Part shown: positions 26,687-34,730 of the stretch, piece by piece | Layout: each line of letters starts with the position of its first letter | Position numbering within the stretch: the stretch's first letter is position 1 | Origin: Roseibium porphyridii | GTDB taxonomy: Bacteria > Pseudomonadota > Alphaproteobacteria > Rhizobiales > Stappiaceae | Direction of reading: 5' to 3' | Assembly (NCBI RefSeq): GCF_026191725.2 | Contig: NZ_CP120863.1 | Span: 1,530,001 to 1,594,000, forward strand | DNA length: 64,000 bases | The notes under the pieces: model-generated | The model's input: the letters and a program-made list of their open reading frames with translations, nothing else | The model's database searches: none | What the model was told of the DNA's origin: nothing | Position numbers and translations under genes: made by a program

Positions 26687-27969
26687 GCTGTTCCCTTCAT
26701 CATGTCCAGGGCCTTTTTGAAAAAATTGCGCGCACCGAAATTTCCCGACTTCAAGGCCAGGCAAATGGGCTTTGAGGTGTCGAGGTGCAGGATGGGAACT
26801 CCGGGATCAATCTCGATACCGATATGCATCGCTTCAACAGAACTGTGGTGACAAAGGGCCTTTGCGACAGAGCCGGAGGTTTCGCCACCCGCCACAACGA
26901 TCCGCGTGAAACCCAGATCGATCAGTTTCGTTGCGGTTTCGGCAAAGAGCTGTTCAAGGGCTTCTGCTACCCGTGCGACGCCGTAGTCTTCCTGAATTTG
27001 TGCAACAATTTCCGGAGCGCTTGAAGAATAAACAAGCGGTGCGTCTTGCCGATGTTTCGTGAAGAACTCAACGAGCGCCGCACTATCCAGTGAGCCGCTC
27101 AGGACAGATGGCACATCGATATCAAGAACCGGATGATTTTCGGCATGAGCTTCAATTTGCTGCCGCGTTGCGCCCGAACAGGAGCCGGCAAGAATTGCGC
27201 CATCGCCCATATTCGAAAGGACAGTGGATTTGGTCGGTTGAGGTAAGCCTTTTTTGAAGAAATTTCGCGGCAAACCCATCGCAATCCCGGACCCACCTGT
27301 CAGCAATCTGGCTCCCTGAAATGCGGCTCCCAAGGCGATCAGATCGTTGTCGGAAATTGCGTCTGCAACCAGGAAAGTCTTCTCAGTTGTCTGGGTGTCG
27401 CTTGATATGCTTCTTGGTGCAAATCGACCTTCGTGAAGTTCGCCCACCGGAAGATGCGAAACACGCCACGCCGTTTGTTTTTGCAGCCATCTGCGAATGT
27501 CAGGATCCGTCATCGGAGTAAGTGGGTGATGCTGCATGCCACTCTCGTTCAGGAGCCTGTCATGAACAAACAGGTGTCCCTGATAGACAGTGCGGCCAGC
27601 GCCTGGAAAGGCAGGGCAGACAAGGACGTTATTCTCATCCATTGCAATCGCAAGCGCTTCGGCCACAGGCCCGATATTTCCTGTCGGGGTGGAATCGAAA
27701 GTGGAACAATATTTGAAGATGATTTGCGAGCAGCCCTGGCTTAGCAACCAATCAAGCGCAGCGAGGCTTTCTGAAATAGCGTCATTGACCGGTGATGTCC
27801 GGCTCTTTAGTGCGATGACACCGGCCTGAATGTCGCTGTTGGCTGAGGTGGCAGGAACACCGCAATACTGAGCTGTGAGCAATCCACCTTCCGGCGCGAC
27901 ACCCTTGGAGAGAGTGTTCGCAATGTCGCTGGCGCCGGTGAAGTCGTCCGCAATTACACCAATCAACAT
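26683..27969 (-). CDS. otnK: 3-oxo-tetronate kinase (DUF1537 family)
   Basis: 428 residues. The N-terminal domain opens with IGVIADDFTGASDIANTL, whose acidic residues mark the sugar-acid kinase family, and includes KYCSTFDSTPTGN. The C-terminal nucleotide-binding domain includes VAGGETSGSVAKAL. OtnK phosphorylates the 4-hydroxyl of a 3-oxo four-carbon sugar acid, feeding OtnC. It overlaps the racemase-fold gene by seven bases. The family also contains kinases for threonate and 3-oxo-isoapionate, so the acid is not certain. Confidence 0.88.
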   Translation of the reverse strand: MLIGVIADDFTGASDIANTLSKGVAPEGGLLTAQYCGVPATSANSDIQAGVIALKSRTSPVNDAISESLAALDWLLSQGCSQIIFKYCSTFDSTPTGNIGPVAEALAIAMDENNVLVCPAFPGAGRTVYQGHLFVHDRLLNESGMQHHPLTPMTDPDIRRWLQKQTAWRVSHLPVGELHEGRFAPRSISSDTQTTEKTFLVADAISDNDLIALGAAFQGARLLTGGSGIAMGLPRNFFKKGLPQPTKSTVLSNMGDGAILAGSCSGATRQQIEAHAENHPVLDIDVPSVLSGSLDSAALVEFFTKHRQDAPLVYSSSAPEIVAQIQEDYGVARVAEALEQLFAETATKLIDLGFTRIVVAGGETSGSVAKALCHHSSVEAMHIGIEIDPGVPILHLDTSKPICLALKSGNFGARNFFKKALDMMKGTA

Positions 27970-28655
27970 GACTGAACCGCCTTTTGCTGCATGACTTCTA
28001 TTCGGCTTCGTAAATCCGCCAGTGCAGATTCCGGGCTGGTGAGTACAGGCGTTTTTGTCACCCGTCGCGATGGTTCGGCTGCACTCGCCATTGAAAACTG
28101 CGCCAAAAGGATTGCGTCAAAACCGTCGAGAAGTTGGGCGCGGTCACGGATCATTCGATCATGTTCGGCGATGTCTCCAGATCGCTTTGCATCCAAAGCG
28201 TTTGCGCAAAACACACTGGTTAGCGATGCGCTCGAGCCAATCCCTTTTGCTAACCGCTGAAATTCAGCTTCCATGCCGGTAACCGCCGGCTCAAATGTGT
28301 AAATCATGGCCAGACGTTCTCCGTATGAAAGAGCGTCGCGAAACATTGCCTCGTTCGGTTTCAAGACCGGCAAGGGAGTGCGCTGCGCCACTTCCTCGAT
28401 CGCATCGCCGAAGGATGAACAGGTGAAGAGAATGCCGTCGATATTCAACGTGCGCGCATAGTCCGTGAGGTCGGCAATTCTGGAATGTAGCGTCGCGGTA
28501 AGGCCGCCAGCCTCCTTCAGGTCGCTTTCGAGACTATCGTCCAGGAGAGAGGCTGTTCGGACTTCGGGCCAGAGCCGTTTTGCCGTGTTTTCAATCGGAT
28601 CGATGGCAAGGCGTGTTGCGTGAATGAAGGCGATTTTGGGTCTCTCGGTGACCAT
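27963..28655 (-). CDS. Asp/Glu/hydantoin racemase-fold protein with one catalytic Cys
   Basis: 230 residues. The fold is recognisable from GILFTCSSFGDAIEEV with Cys79 and from the later FDAILLAQFSMASA. True two-base racemases have a Cys in both places; here the second position is Gln186. It may therefore be an isomerase, decarboxylase or other one-Cys enzyme. The start at 28655 follows GGAG. It sits between the tartrate-dehydrogenase-like gene and otnK, so its substrate is probably the oxo acid of this pathway. Confidence 0.72.
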   Translation of the reverse strand: MVTERPKIAFIHATRLAIDPIENTAKRLWPEVRTASLLDDSLESDLKEAGGLTATLHSRIADLTDYARTLNIDGILFTCSSFGDAIEEVAQRTPLPVLKPNEAMFRDALSYGERLAMIYTFEPAVTGMEAEFQRLAKGIGSSASLTSVFCANALDAKRSGDIAEHDRMIRDRAQLLDGFDAILLAQFSMASAAEPSRRVTKTPVLTSPESALADLRSRIEVMQQKAVQSC

Positions 28656-28670
28656 TTGCATCTCCGTTGG

Positions 28671-28698
28671 GGCGGCGGTCTGTCGCGCGACCGCCGCC
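28671..28698 (-). promoter_or_regulatory. GC-rich intercistronic hairpin
   Basis: GGCGGCGGTC (28671-28680) and GACCGCCGCC (28689-28698) form a perfect 10-bp stem with an eight-base loop, between the dehydrogenase-like and racemase-fold genes. No U run follows on the minus strand. It is likely an mRNA-stability or partial-attenuation element inside the operon. Confidence 0.65.
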
Positions 28699-28729
28699 TT
28701 GCTGCAGGCACGTCATCTTGGGAGGATGA

Positions 28730-29815
28730 TCAGGCTGCGAGACTGAGGTCTGAGACGGTTGACGCCACCAGTTGGCCGAAAGCGTCGGTGTCAATGGAGC
28801 CGCCAATGTCGCGAGTGCGGTTCTGAGGTACGTCAATTACACGGTCGACTGCTTCTGAAATTGCCGCGCCTGCCTCCATAAGCTTTGAGACACCACGCCG
28901 TTCTCCGAGCCAACTCAGCATCATGGCTGCGGAAAGGATAAGCGAGGTCGGGTTTGCGATATTCTTTCCGGCGATATCAGGCGCTGAACCATGCTGGGCC
29001 TGTGCACAACAAAGCCCTGTTTCAGCGTTGGCATTGATGGAACCTGCCAAGCCAAGTGATCCTGAAAGCTCAGATGCGAGGTCGGAGAGGATATCTCCGT
29101 AAAAGTTGGTCGCAACAACGACATCATAGTTCTGCGGCTGCCGGACGAGCAGGGCGGCAAAGGCGTCGACGATCAGTTCTTCTGTTTGAACACCCGGGAA
29201 CTCTTTGGCTACTTGCCGGAAGCATTCCAGAAAAAGACCGTCAGTCATGAGAAAGGAATTGGCTTTGTGGATTGCCGCGACTTTCTTGTCGCGTTGCATA
29301 GCGAGCTTGAATGCCTCGCGGCAGATCCTCAGCGAGCCCTGTCGCGTTATCTTGCGAATTGACAGGGCCATATCGGGATCCGGCATCATCTCGCCGACAC
29401 CCTTGTACATGTTGCGATCGGGGTAGAAGCCCTCTGTTGCCTCCCGCATGATGACAAGATCCATGCCGGGCGCTTTGTTGGGCAAGAAGTCCCTCGAGCG
29501 GGCGGGGCGCACATTGGCATAAAGGTCCAGCCCGATCCTGAACCCGGCTGAGACGTTGCGACCGCCTTCGGCAACCGGCGGATAGTCCATGTGGGATTGA
29601 GTGCCCAGGATAACACCGTCAAACTGGGTGCGCGCGCGATCCAGAACGTCTTCTCGCAGCGTTGTGCCATGAGCCTTCAGGCTTTCGAAACCCGAAGCTT
29701 CTTCTTGGAATGAAATGCCAAGGTCAAATTTCTGGTTTGCTGCTCTGACCACGTCGAGCGTGGCTCCCATTATTTCCGGTCCGATCCCATCACAGGGCAA
29801 AACCATCAAACGCAT
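28730..29815 (-). CDS. Isopropylmalate/tartrate dehydrogenase-like oxidoreductase
   Basis: 361 residues of the beta-decarboxylating dehydrogenase family. Visible features are the N-terminal PCDGIGPEIM, the substrate-binding arginines in LDLYANVRPARS, the lysine in KANSFLMTDG, the metal aspartates in TNFYGDILSDLASELSG, and the cofactor region HGSAPDIAGKNIANP. The sequence is nearest in type to tartrate or D-malate dehydrogenases rather than LeuB. The start at 29815 follows GGAGGAAAG. It is first in the OtnK/OtnC operon and should perform the first oxidation of the imported hydroxy acid. Confidence 0.85.
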   Translation of the reverse strand: MRLMVLPCDGIGPEIMGATLDVVRAANQKFDLGISFQEEASGFESLKAHGTTLREDVLDRARTQFDGVILGTQSHMDYPPVAEGGRNVSAGFRIGLDLYANVRPARSRDFLPNKAPGMDLVIMREATEGFYPDRNMYKGVGEMMPDPDMALSIRKITRQGSLRICREAFKLAMQRDKKVAAIHKANSFLMTDGLFLECFRQVAKEFPGVQTEELIVDAFAALLVRQPQNYDVVVATNFYGDILSDLASELSGSLGLAGSINANAETGLCCAQAQHGSAPDIAGKNIANPTSLILSAAMMLSWLGERRGVSKLMEAGAAISEAVDRVIDVPQNRTRDIGGSIDTDAFGQLVASTVSDLSLAA

Positions 29816-29850
29816 GTCTTTCCTCCAATCAGGCAGGTTCAATTTCTGTC

Positions 29851-29874
29851 TGATTGGTTTTTATAGCTATAAAA
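29851..29874. promoter_or_regulatory. Palindrome and shared motif upstream of the dehydrogenase operon
   Basis: TTTTATAGCTATAAAA at 29859-29874 is a perfect 16-bp palindrome. TGATTGGTTTTT at 29851-29862 overlaps it and recurs at 30876-30887 ahead of the TctC gene. The neighbouring GntR regulator is the probable ligand, linking the catabolic operon and the importer into one regulon. Confidence 0.6.
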
Positions 29875-29901
29875 TGCAAAAATGCAATCCGGAAAGTGAC
29901 T

Positions 29902-30795
29902 CTAGCTTTTTGTTCTGAGCAGTTCCGACTTTCCTTTGAGGGCGCCGCCAAGGTGGTGGCGCATGGCATAGGATGCCTCCGCGATCTCTGCGCGTTCCAG
30001 ATGACCTATGATTTCCAAGTGGCCATTGGTCTGTTCGACAAAGCGGTCCCGGCTGACCACGGCCTTGTATTCCAGCAGTCGTCGCATCTGATTGACGCGC
30101 ACAAGTGCCATGTGGAAATGCGGGTTGCCGGAGAACTTGATGAGTTCCTCGTGAAAACGCGCGCCGACTGACAAAAGGTGCTCGACACTGTTGTTCTCAA
30201 TCTCGTGGTCCAGCAGGCGTTGTTGTTCGTCTTTGAGAGATGCGAGTATCTTCCAGTCAACGCTGTAGTCAGGGTCAAGCATTGCTGCGGGCTCAATCAC
30301 CATTCGAAAATGATAAATCTTGTCAAATGCTTCAGGGGTTTTGGCGACATCCAGAAACCGCCAGCCGTATCCGGGTTTTCTTTCGACCCAACCCTCGCGG
30401 ACAGCACGGACCAGAATATCCTGGAGACGTCCTCGCGAGAGATCATATTTTTCACGAAGGTATTGTTCAGTCACCTCGTCTGGCAACCGATCCGTTCGCC
30501 AGTCCTCAGCTATTCGCAGGTAAACGGACGAGTCGTCCGGTGCCATGGCTTTCAGAATATCCGCAGAGGCGGGCTTGGGCTCAGTTTCCGAAACAAAATA
30601 GCCGCGATTGGTGCGTTTTTCGACTAGGCCGGCCTTTTCCAGCATTTCCAGCGCTTCGCGAACCGGTGAGCGGGACACGCCGAATTCGTCAGCAACATTC
30701 TGTGCGCTGATATGTGCACCGGCGCCTAAAGACCTGGACGTGATCTTCTGGGAAAGCCCATGAGCCACTTTTGCGGCTAGTTGATTGGTTTTCAT
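29902..30795 (-). CDS. GntR/FCD-type regulator with two winged-helix domains
   Basis: 297 residues. A normal GntR winged helix spans about 5-70 (VADEFGVSRSPVREALEMLEKAGLVEKRTNRGYFV). A second, similar segment follows at about 89-145 (RLPDEVTEQYLREKYDLSRGRLQDIL and a wing around RKPGYGWRFL). The C-terminal FCD-like ligand domain runs from about 155 to the end, with histidines in GARFHEEL and HHLGGAL. It lies between the catabolic operon and the divergent TctCBA importer and probably controls both. Confidence 0.85.
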   Translation of the reverse strand: MKTNQLAAKVAHGLSQKITSRSLGAGAHISAQNVADEFGVSRSPVREALEMLEKAGLVEKRTNRGYFVSETEPKPASADILKAMAPDDSSVYLRIAEDWRTDRLPDEVTEQYLREKYDLSRGRLQDILVRAVREGWVERKPGYGWRFLDVAKTPEAFDKIYHFRMVIEPAAMLDPDYSVDWKILASLKDEQQRLLDHEIENNSVEHLLSVGARFHEELIKFSGNPHFHMALVRVNQMRRLLEYKAVVSRDRFVEQTNGHLEIIGHLERAEIAEASYAMRHHLGGALKGKSELLRTKS

Positions 30796-30856
30796 TGCGT
30801 TCTTCTAGTCCGATCACTGAGGCTGGTGGTCACTTTCACGCCTGAAATAAAGCCAT

Positions 30857-30922
30857 AAAACCAAACTCAACGCAATGATTGGTTTTTTTTTGATTGACAT
30901 CCAATTTGACTTCCTCTTTATT
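30857..30922 (+). promoter_or_regulatory. Promoter and operator region of the TctCBA operon
   Basis: An inverted repeat AAAACCAA (30857-30864) / TTGGTTTT (30879-30886) precedes TTGACA at 30894-30899 with a -10-like TTTATT at 30917-30922 (17-bp spacer). The right arm lies in the TGATTGGTTTTT motif shared with the dehydrogenase promoter. An AAATGCAAA stretch also appears near both sites. Confidence 0.5.
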
Positions 30923-30967
30923 GCACGTATTCAGCAAAAAATGCAAATTGATCTAAGGGAGGAAGCC

Positions 30968-31930
30968 ATGATCATGCGTTCCACGATTGCTGCCGCTGCG
31001 ACGGCGGTTATTGTTGCTGCTTCGGGAGTGACGGCATTCGCAGCCGACTATCCACAAGAGCGGTTGACCTACACAGTTGCGTTCGGGCCGGGAGGCGGCA
31101 ACGACCGCATGTCGCGCACGATTGTCGACATCTTGAACAAGTACGACCTTTATCCGAACGACATCGTGGTGGAGAACCGCGAAGGTGGGAGTGGAGCGGT
31201 TGGCTTCAGCTACGTGAAGCGCCAGGCTGGCAATCCCTATTCCGCGACATCAACCAGCGGAAACTTTCTCGGCACGCCTTTGGTTGCCGATACCGACTGG
31301 ACCTACAAGGACTTCACGCCTGTTGGGCTTCTTGCAAGCGATGCAATGTTTCTGGTTGTGCGCAGCGACTCCGATTTCAAGAACCTCGACGATGTTGTTA
31401 AGGCGGCTAAGGAAGGTCGCTTCACGATTGCAGGCAGCGGATCTGCGGGCCCTGAGCGGGTAACCGCCAGCCTCTTTGCCAATGCCGCTGATATTGAATA
31501 CGAATATGTGCCGATCGGATCTGGAGGTGAGCTGGTCACGGCATTGACCTCGGGCAGTGTCGACGCGGTTGTTGCCAATCCCTCCGAAGTTGCCGGGCAG
31601 ATCGATGCGGGAACGTTCACGGCACTCGCATTTTCAGATTCGGCACGCAGCACGAACCACCCCGATATCCCGACATTCAGAGAACTTGGCTATGATTTCG
31701 ATTTCTCGTTGCCGCGCGGCGTGGTGCTGGCACCCGATCTCGATCCGTCTGTCCAAGAATGGTGGGTTGCCACATTGAAAGAGGCAGTTTCAAAGCCGGA
31801 ATGGCAGGACTATCTCGTGAAGAACGGCATGTCAGGCAATCCGATTTGGGGTGCGGAATTCGGAACTTATCTGGAAGCCACCAGCGCAAAGTATGAAGCC
31901 GTCCTGAAGGAAATTGGCGCGATCAACTGA
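30968..31930 (+). CDS. Tripartite tricarboxylate transporter binding protein (TctC type)
   Basis: 320 residues from the ATG at 30968, which follows AGGGAGGAAG; an upstream in-frame start at 30875 lacks a signal-peptide fit. The signal peptide MIMRSTIAAAATAVIVAASG ends near AFA. The mature protein has the TctC form (TVAFGPGGGNDRMSRTI, GSGGELVTALTSGSVDAVVANPSEV). It should bind the carboxylate used by the neighbouring dehydrogenase/OtnK/OtnC enzymes. The usual tricarboxylate name is a family label only. Confidence 0.9.
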   Translation: MIMRSTIAAAATAVIVAASGVTAFAADYPQERLTYTVAFGPGGGNDRMSRTIVDILNKYDLYPNDIVVENREGGSGAVGFSYVKRQAGNPYSATSTSGNFLGTPLVADTDWTYKDFTPVGLLASDAMFLVVRSDSDFKNLDDVVKAAKEGRFTIAGSGSAGPERVTASLFANAADIEYEYVPIGSGGELVTALTSGSVDAVVANPSEVAGQIDAGTFTALAFSDSARSTNHPDIPTFRELGYDFDFSLPRGVVLAPDLDPSVQEWWVATLKEAVSKPEWQDYLVKNGMSGNPIWGAEFGTYLEATSAKYEAVLKEIGAIN

Positions 31931-31944
31931 TCTGCGCTTCCAAC

Positions 31945-31978
31945 GCGCATGGGCTGGAATGTTGCCTTGCCCATGCGT
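31945..31978 (+). promoter_or_regulatory. Hairpin between TctC and TctB genes
   Basis: CGCATGGGC (31946-31954) and GCCCATGCG (31969-31977) form a perfect 9-bp stem with a 14-base loop, extended by one G-U pair. It lies 15 bases after the binding-protein stop and has no following U run. This is the same arrangement as in the other three importer operons of the window. Confidence 0.65.
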
Positions 31979-32004
31979 CCTTCAAGTGTGAGCGAGAAAT
32001 CAAG

Positions 32005-32532
32005 ATGAAGAAGTGGTTTGCCGGGGCACTGCTTTTGGTTGCCCTGGGTTACACGATTTACGGCACATCGACCCTGACGCTCTATACTCAGTCTGGTCGT
32101 CCGGCGGCAGGATTCTTCCCCCTCATGATCGGCTTTTTGCTGGTCGTGTCCTGCTCGATAAACCTCTGGTTTGATATCAGGGAGTGGTTTCAGGAGCGCA
32201 CATCAGGAAGCGGTCATACACACCAACCGGAACCGGCTGCAGAAGGTACGGCGGAAGCCTTGGGCCTCGACACTCACACTATCGATGGCGGGCAGGAACA
32301 TGCCCGGGATGTTGTGATCGTCTTCGCTTATATCTGCGGCTTCGTGGCGGCCCTCAAGATAGTTGGCGCTCTTTTGGCGATGGTAGCCTTCATGCTGGCA
32401 TTCCTCTTCACATTCGATCGGTCCAGGCCAGTCACCAACATCCTCTACAGTCTTGCGCTGCCAGGTTTCCTGTACTGGCTTTTCAAGATCCTTCTGAATG
32501 CCTCTCTGCCTCTGAGCCCACTGGGTTTTTGA
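32005..32532 (+). CDS. Tripartite tricarboxylate transporter small permease (TctB type)
   Basis: 175 residues with four hydrophobic segments: one at the N-terminus (WFAGALLLVALGYTIYG), one around FFPLMIGFLLVVSCSINLWF, and two at the C-terminus. A polar loop rich in His and Glu (about 65-100) separates them. The TctB domain is poorly conserved; position between TctC and TctA supports the call. Confidence 0.85.
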   Translation: MKKWFAGALLLVALGYTIYGTSTLTLYTQSGRPAAGFFPLMIGFLLVVSCSINLWFDIREWFQERTSGSGHTHQPEPAAEGTAEALGLDTHTIDGGQEHARDVVIVFAYICGFVAALKIVGALLAMVAFMLAFLFTFDRSRPVTNILYSLALPGFLYWLFKILLNASLPLSPLGF

Positions 32533-32562
32533 TCAAGACACGCCGTCAATCGAGTGCGATCC

Positions 32563-34101
32563 ATGTTCAGCGAAGTTATCTCCAACCTTTCTCTCGGCCT
32601 CAGCATCGCAGCTTCACCTGAAGGGCTGCTGTTTCTTCTGCTTGGCGCTTTTGTCGGCATGATTGTCGGCCTGTTCCCGGGCTTTGGTCCGGCAGCTGGC
32701 ATTGCTGTACTCTTGCCCCTTACATTCGGTCTTGATCCGACCACGGCCATCATCATGCTCGCCGGCATTTATTATGGTTCGATGTATGGCGGGACCATCA
32801 CGTCGATCCTGATCAATACGCCCGGTGAATCGGCAACCGTTGCCTCGACGCTCGATGGCTATCCGCTGGCGCAAAAGGGACGCGCTGGCCCGGCTCTTGT
32901 GATGCAGGCGATCGCCTCCTTCTTCGGGGGCACAATCGGTGTGCTTCTGATCACGGCTCTTGCGCCGTCGTTGGCGAACTTCGCTTCCAAGTTCGGTCCG
33001 TCGGAATACTTCCTGATCATTGCCATCGGGTTGCTCATGCTGACAACCATGATGGGCGACAACAAATTCAAGGGGTTCATTTCCGCCCTGATCGGATTTG
33101 CGGTTGGCAGTGTTGGCGTCGACGTGATGAGCGGGCAGCAGCGGTTCACTTTCGGCTCACCGGAATTGATCGGCGGTGTCTATTTCGTTGCCGTTGCGAT
33201 TGGTCTCTTTGGTATCGGGGAACTCTTGCACTGTATCTTGAACGGCCAACATCGTCAGCCGGCTGAAAAGCTGCGCATCAGTTTCCGTGACAAGGAATTC
33301 TGGCCGACACGCAAGGATTACGCTGAATCCAAATTCACGTTTTTTCGCGGTTCAGCCATTGGTTTTCTGGCGGGTGTGCTGCCGGGATCGGGTGCAACAC
33401 TCGGGTCAATCATCGGCTATTCGGTGGAAAAGAAAGTCGCCAAGGATCCCGAGAATTTCGGTAAAGGCGAAATGCGCGGTCTGGTGGCACCTGAAGCGGC
33501 CAACAATGCGGCTTCAGCCGGTGCCATGGTTCCCTTGTTGTCGCTAGGTATTCCAGGGTCCGGCGCGACGGCTGTATTGCTCGGTGCTTTCATGATGTGG
33601 GGGCTGCAGCCCGGGCCGCTGCTGATCGTCAATGACCCGGGGTTTGTGTGGGGTCTGATTGCCAGTATGTATCTCGGCAACATGATCCTGATCGCCCTCA
33701 GCATTTTTGCGATACCGCTGTTCGTGAAGTTTCTGGATATCCCCTATCTTCACGTTGTTCCCGTTATCGTCCTTTTGTGTGTGATCGGTGCTTTTGCGAT
33801 CAATGCAAGTATCGTGGAGACATGGATACTTGTCTTCAGCGGTGCCGTCGGCTTTGCCATGAAAAAGTTCGGGTATTCGCCAGCTGCGACGGTTCTGGCA
33901 CTGGTGCTGGGATCCATGGCTGAAGAAACGTTTCTCCAGTCCTACATCATTTCGCAAGGCACATTGAGTGTGTTCTGGGAACGTCCCGTGTCACTGGTTC
34001 TGAGTATCATTTTGCTGTGTATCGTGCTTGCACCGTTGATCTTCAAACTGGGGCAGCGCTTTTTCGGAAAATCGGTAAAGCATTTGGCGCACCAGAAATA
34101 G
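32563..34101 (+). CDS. Tripartite tricarboxylate transporter large permease (TctA type)
   Basis: 512 residues with about 11-12 membrane segments and the canonical TctA signatures GLFPGFGPAAGIAVLLPLTF, GIYYGSMYGGTITSILINTP and GVLPGSGATLGS. I prefer the ATG at 32563 (MFSEVISN) over a GTG at 32554, as family members start close to this point. With TctC and TctB it forms a secondary importer driven by an ion gradient. Confidence 0.92.
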   Translation: MFSEVISNLSLGLSIAASPEGLLFLLLGAFVGMIVGLFPGFGPAAGIAVLLPLTFGLDPTTAIIMLAGIYYGSMYGGTITSILINTPGESATVASTLDGYPLAQKGRAGPALVMQAIASFFGGTIGVLLITALAPSLANFASKFGPSEYFLIIAIGLLMLTTMMGDNKFKGFISALIGFAVGSVGVDVMSGQQRFTFGSPELIGGVYFVAVAIGLFGIGELLHCILNGQHRQPAEKLRISFRDKEFWPTRKDYAESKFTFFRGSAIGFLAGVLPGSGATLGSIIGYSVEKKVAKDPENFGKGEMRGLVAPEAANNAASAGAMVPLLSLGIPGSGATAVLLGAFMMWGLQPGPLLIVNDPGFVWGLIASMYLGNMILIALSIFAIPLFVKFLDIPYLHVVPVIVLLCVIGAFAINASIVETWILVFSGAVGFAMKKFGYSPAATVLALVLGSMAEETFLQSYIISQGTLSVFWERPVSLVLSIILLCIVLAPLIFKLGQRFFGKSVKHLAHQK

Positions 34102-34163
34102 ACGGCTGCGAGCGCCGACGAATTTTTGGGAGTGCCCTCAAAACTGGAGTGTCGCTGACAGCC

Positions 34164-34730
34164 TCAGCTCAGCCGTCCCAGCAAAAGGGCAAGCGCATTG
34201 TCGAAGACGGCAGGTTCTTCTTGCGCACGCGCACTGAGTTGAGCGCCTTCCATCAACGACAGCGCTGCCTGGGCTTCCTTGCGCGGATCCTGAACATTTG
34301 AAATTGAACCATCGCCGCGTCCCCTTTCAAAGACCCGGGTCAGCACGTTGAGTACCATTTTCCTGAATTCCGTGATCTCGTCGATCGCCGCCGGTGAAAG
34401 GCTTTCCCGGCTGCCGATGAAGGCAACACACAGACACAGGCTGTCGCCCTCGCTCATCGCAAGACGATAGATCTCAATGAGTTTGGATAGCTGTTCTGCC
34501 GCGTTCAAGGATGACCCTTCAATCTCTTCGCAAGCAGATTGCAACGTTTCCCGGTAGCGCTTCATCAAGGCTGCGGACAGTTCGGCCTTCGTTGAAAAGT
34601 GGTAGTGAATGCTTGCCTTGCGGATGCCGACATCCTCGGACAGATCAGCGTAGCTGAACCCGTCAAATCCGCGGCTTCTGACAGCTCGCTCTGCAGCATC
34701 CAGAAGTGCCGTTTTCGTATCCTTTGTCAT
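34164..34730 (-). CDS. TetR-family regulator of the cupin/SDR/oxidase operon
   Basis: 188 residues. The N-terminal TetR helix-turn-helix is SYADLSEDVGIRKASIHYHFSTKAEL, and the C-terminal domain resembles the AcrR/TetR C-terminal families. It is the last gene of a four-gene operon and overlaps the oxidase stop by four bases, so it is made together with its targets. The operator at 37258-37275 ahead of the operon suggests autorepression. Confidence 0.9.
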   Translation of the reverse strand: MTKDTKTALLDAAERAVRSRGFDGFSYADLSEDVGIRKASIHYHFSTKAELSAALMKRYRETLQSACEEIEGSSLNAAEQLSKLIEIYRLAMSEGDSLCLCVAFIGSRESLSPAAIDEITEFRKMVLNVLTRVFERGRGDGSISNVQDPRKEAQAALSLMEGAQLSARAQEEPAVFDNALALLLGRLS

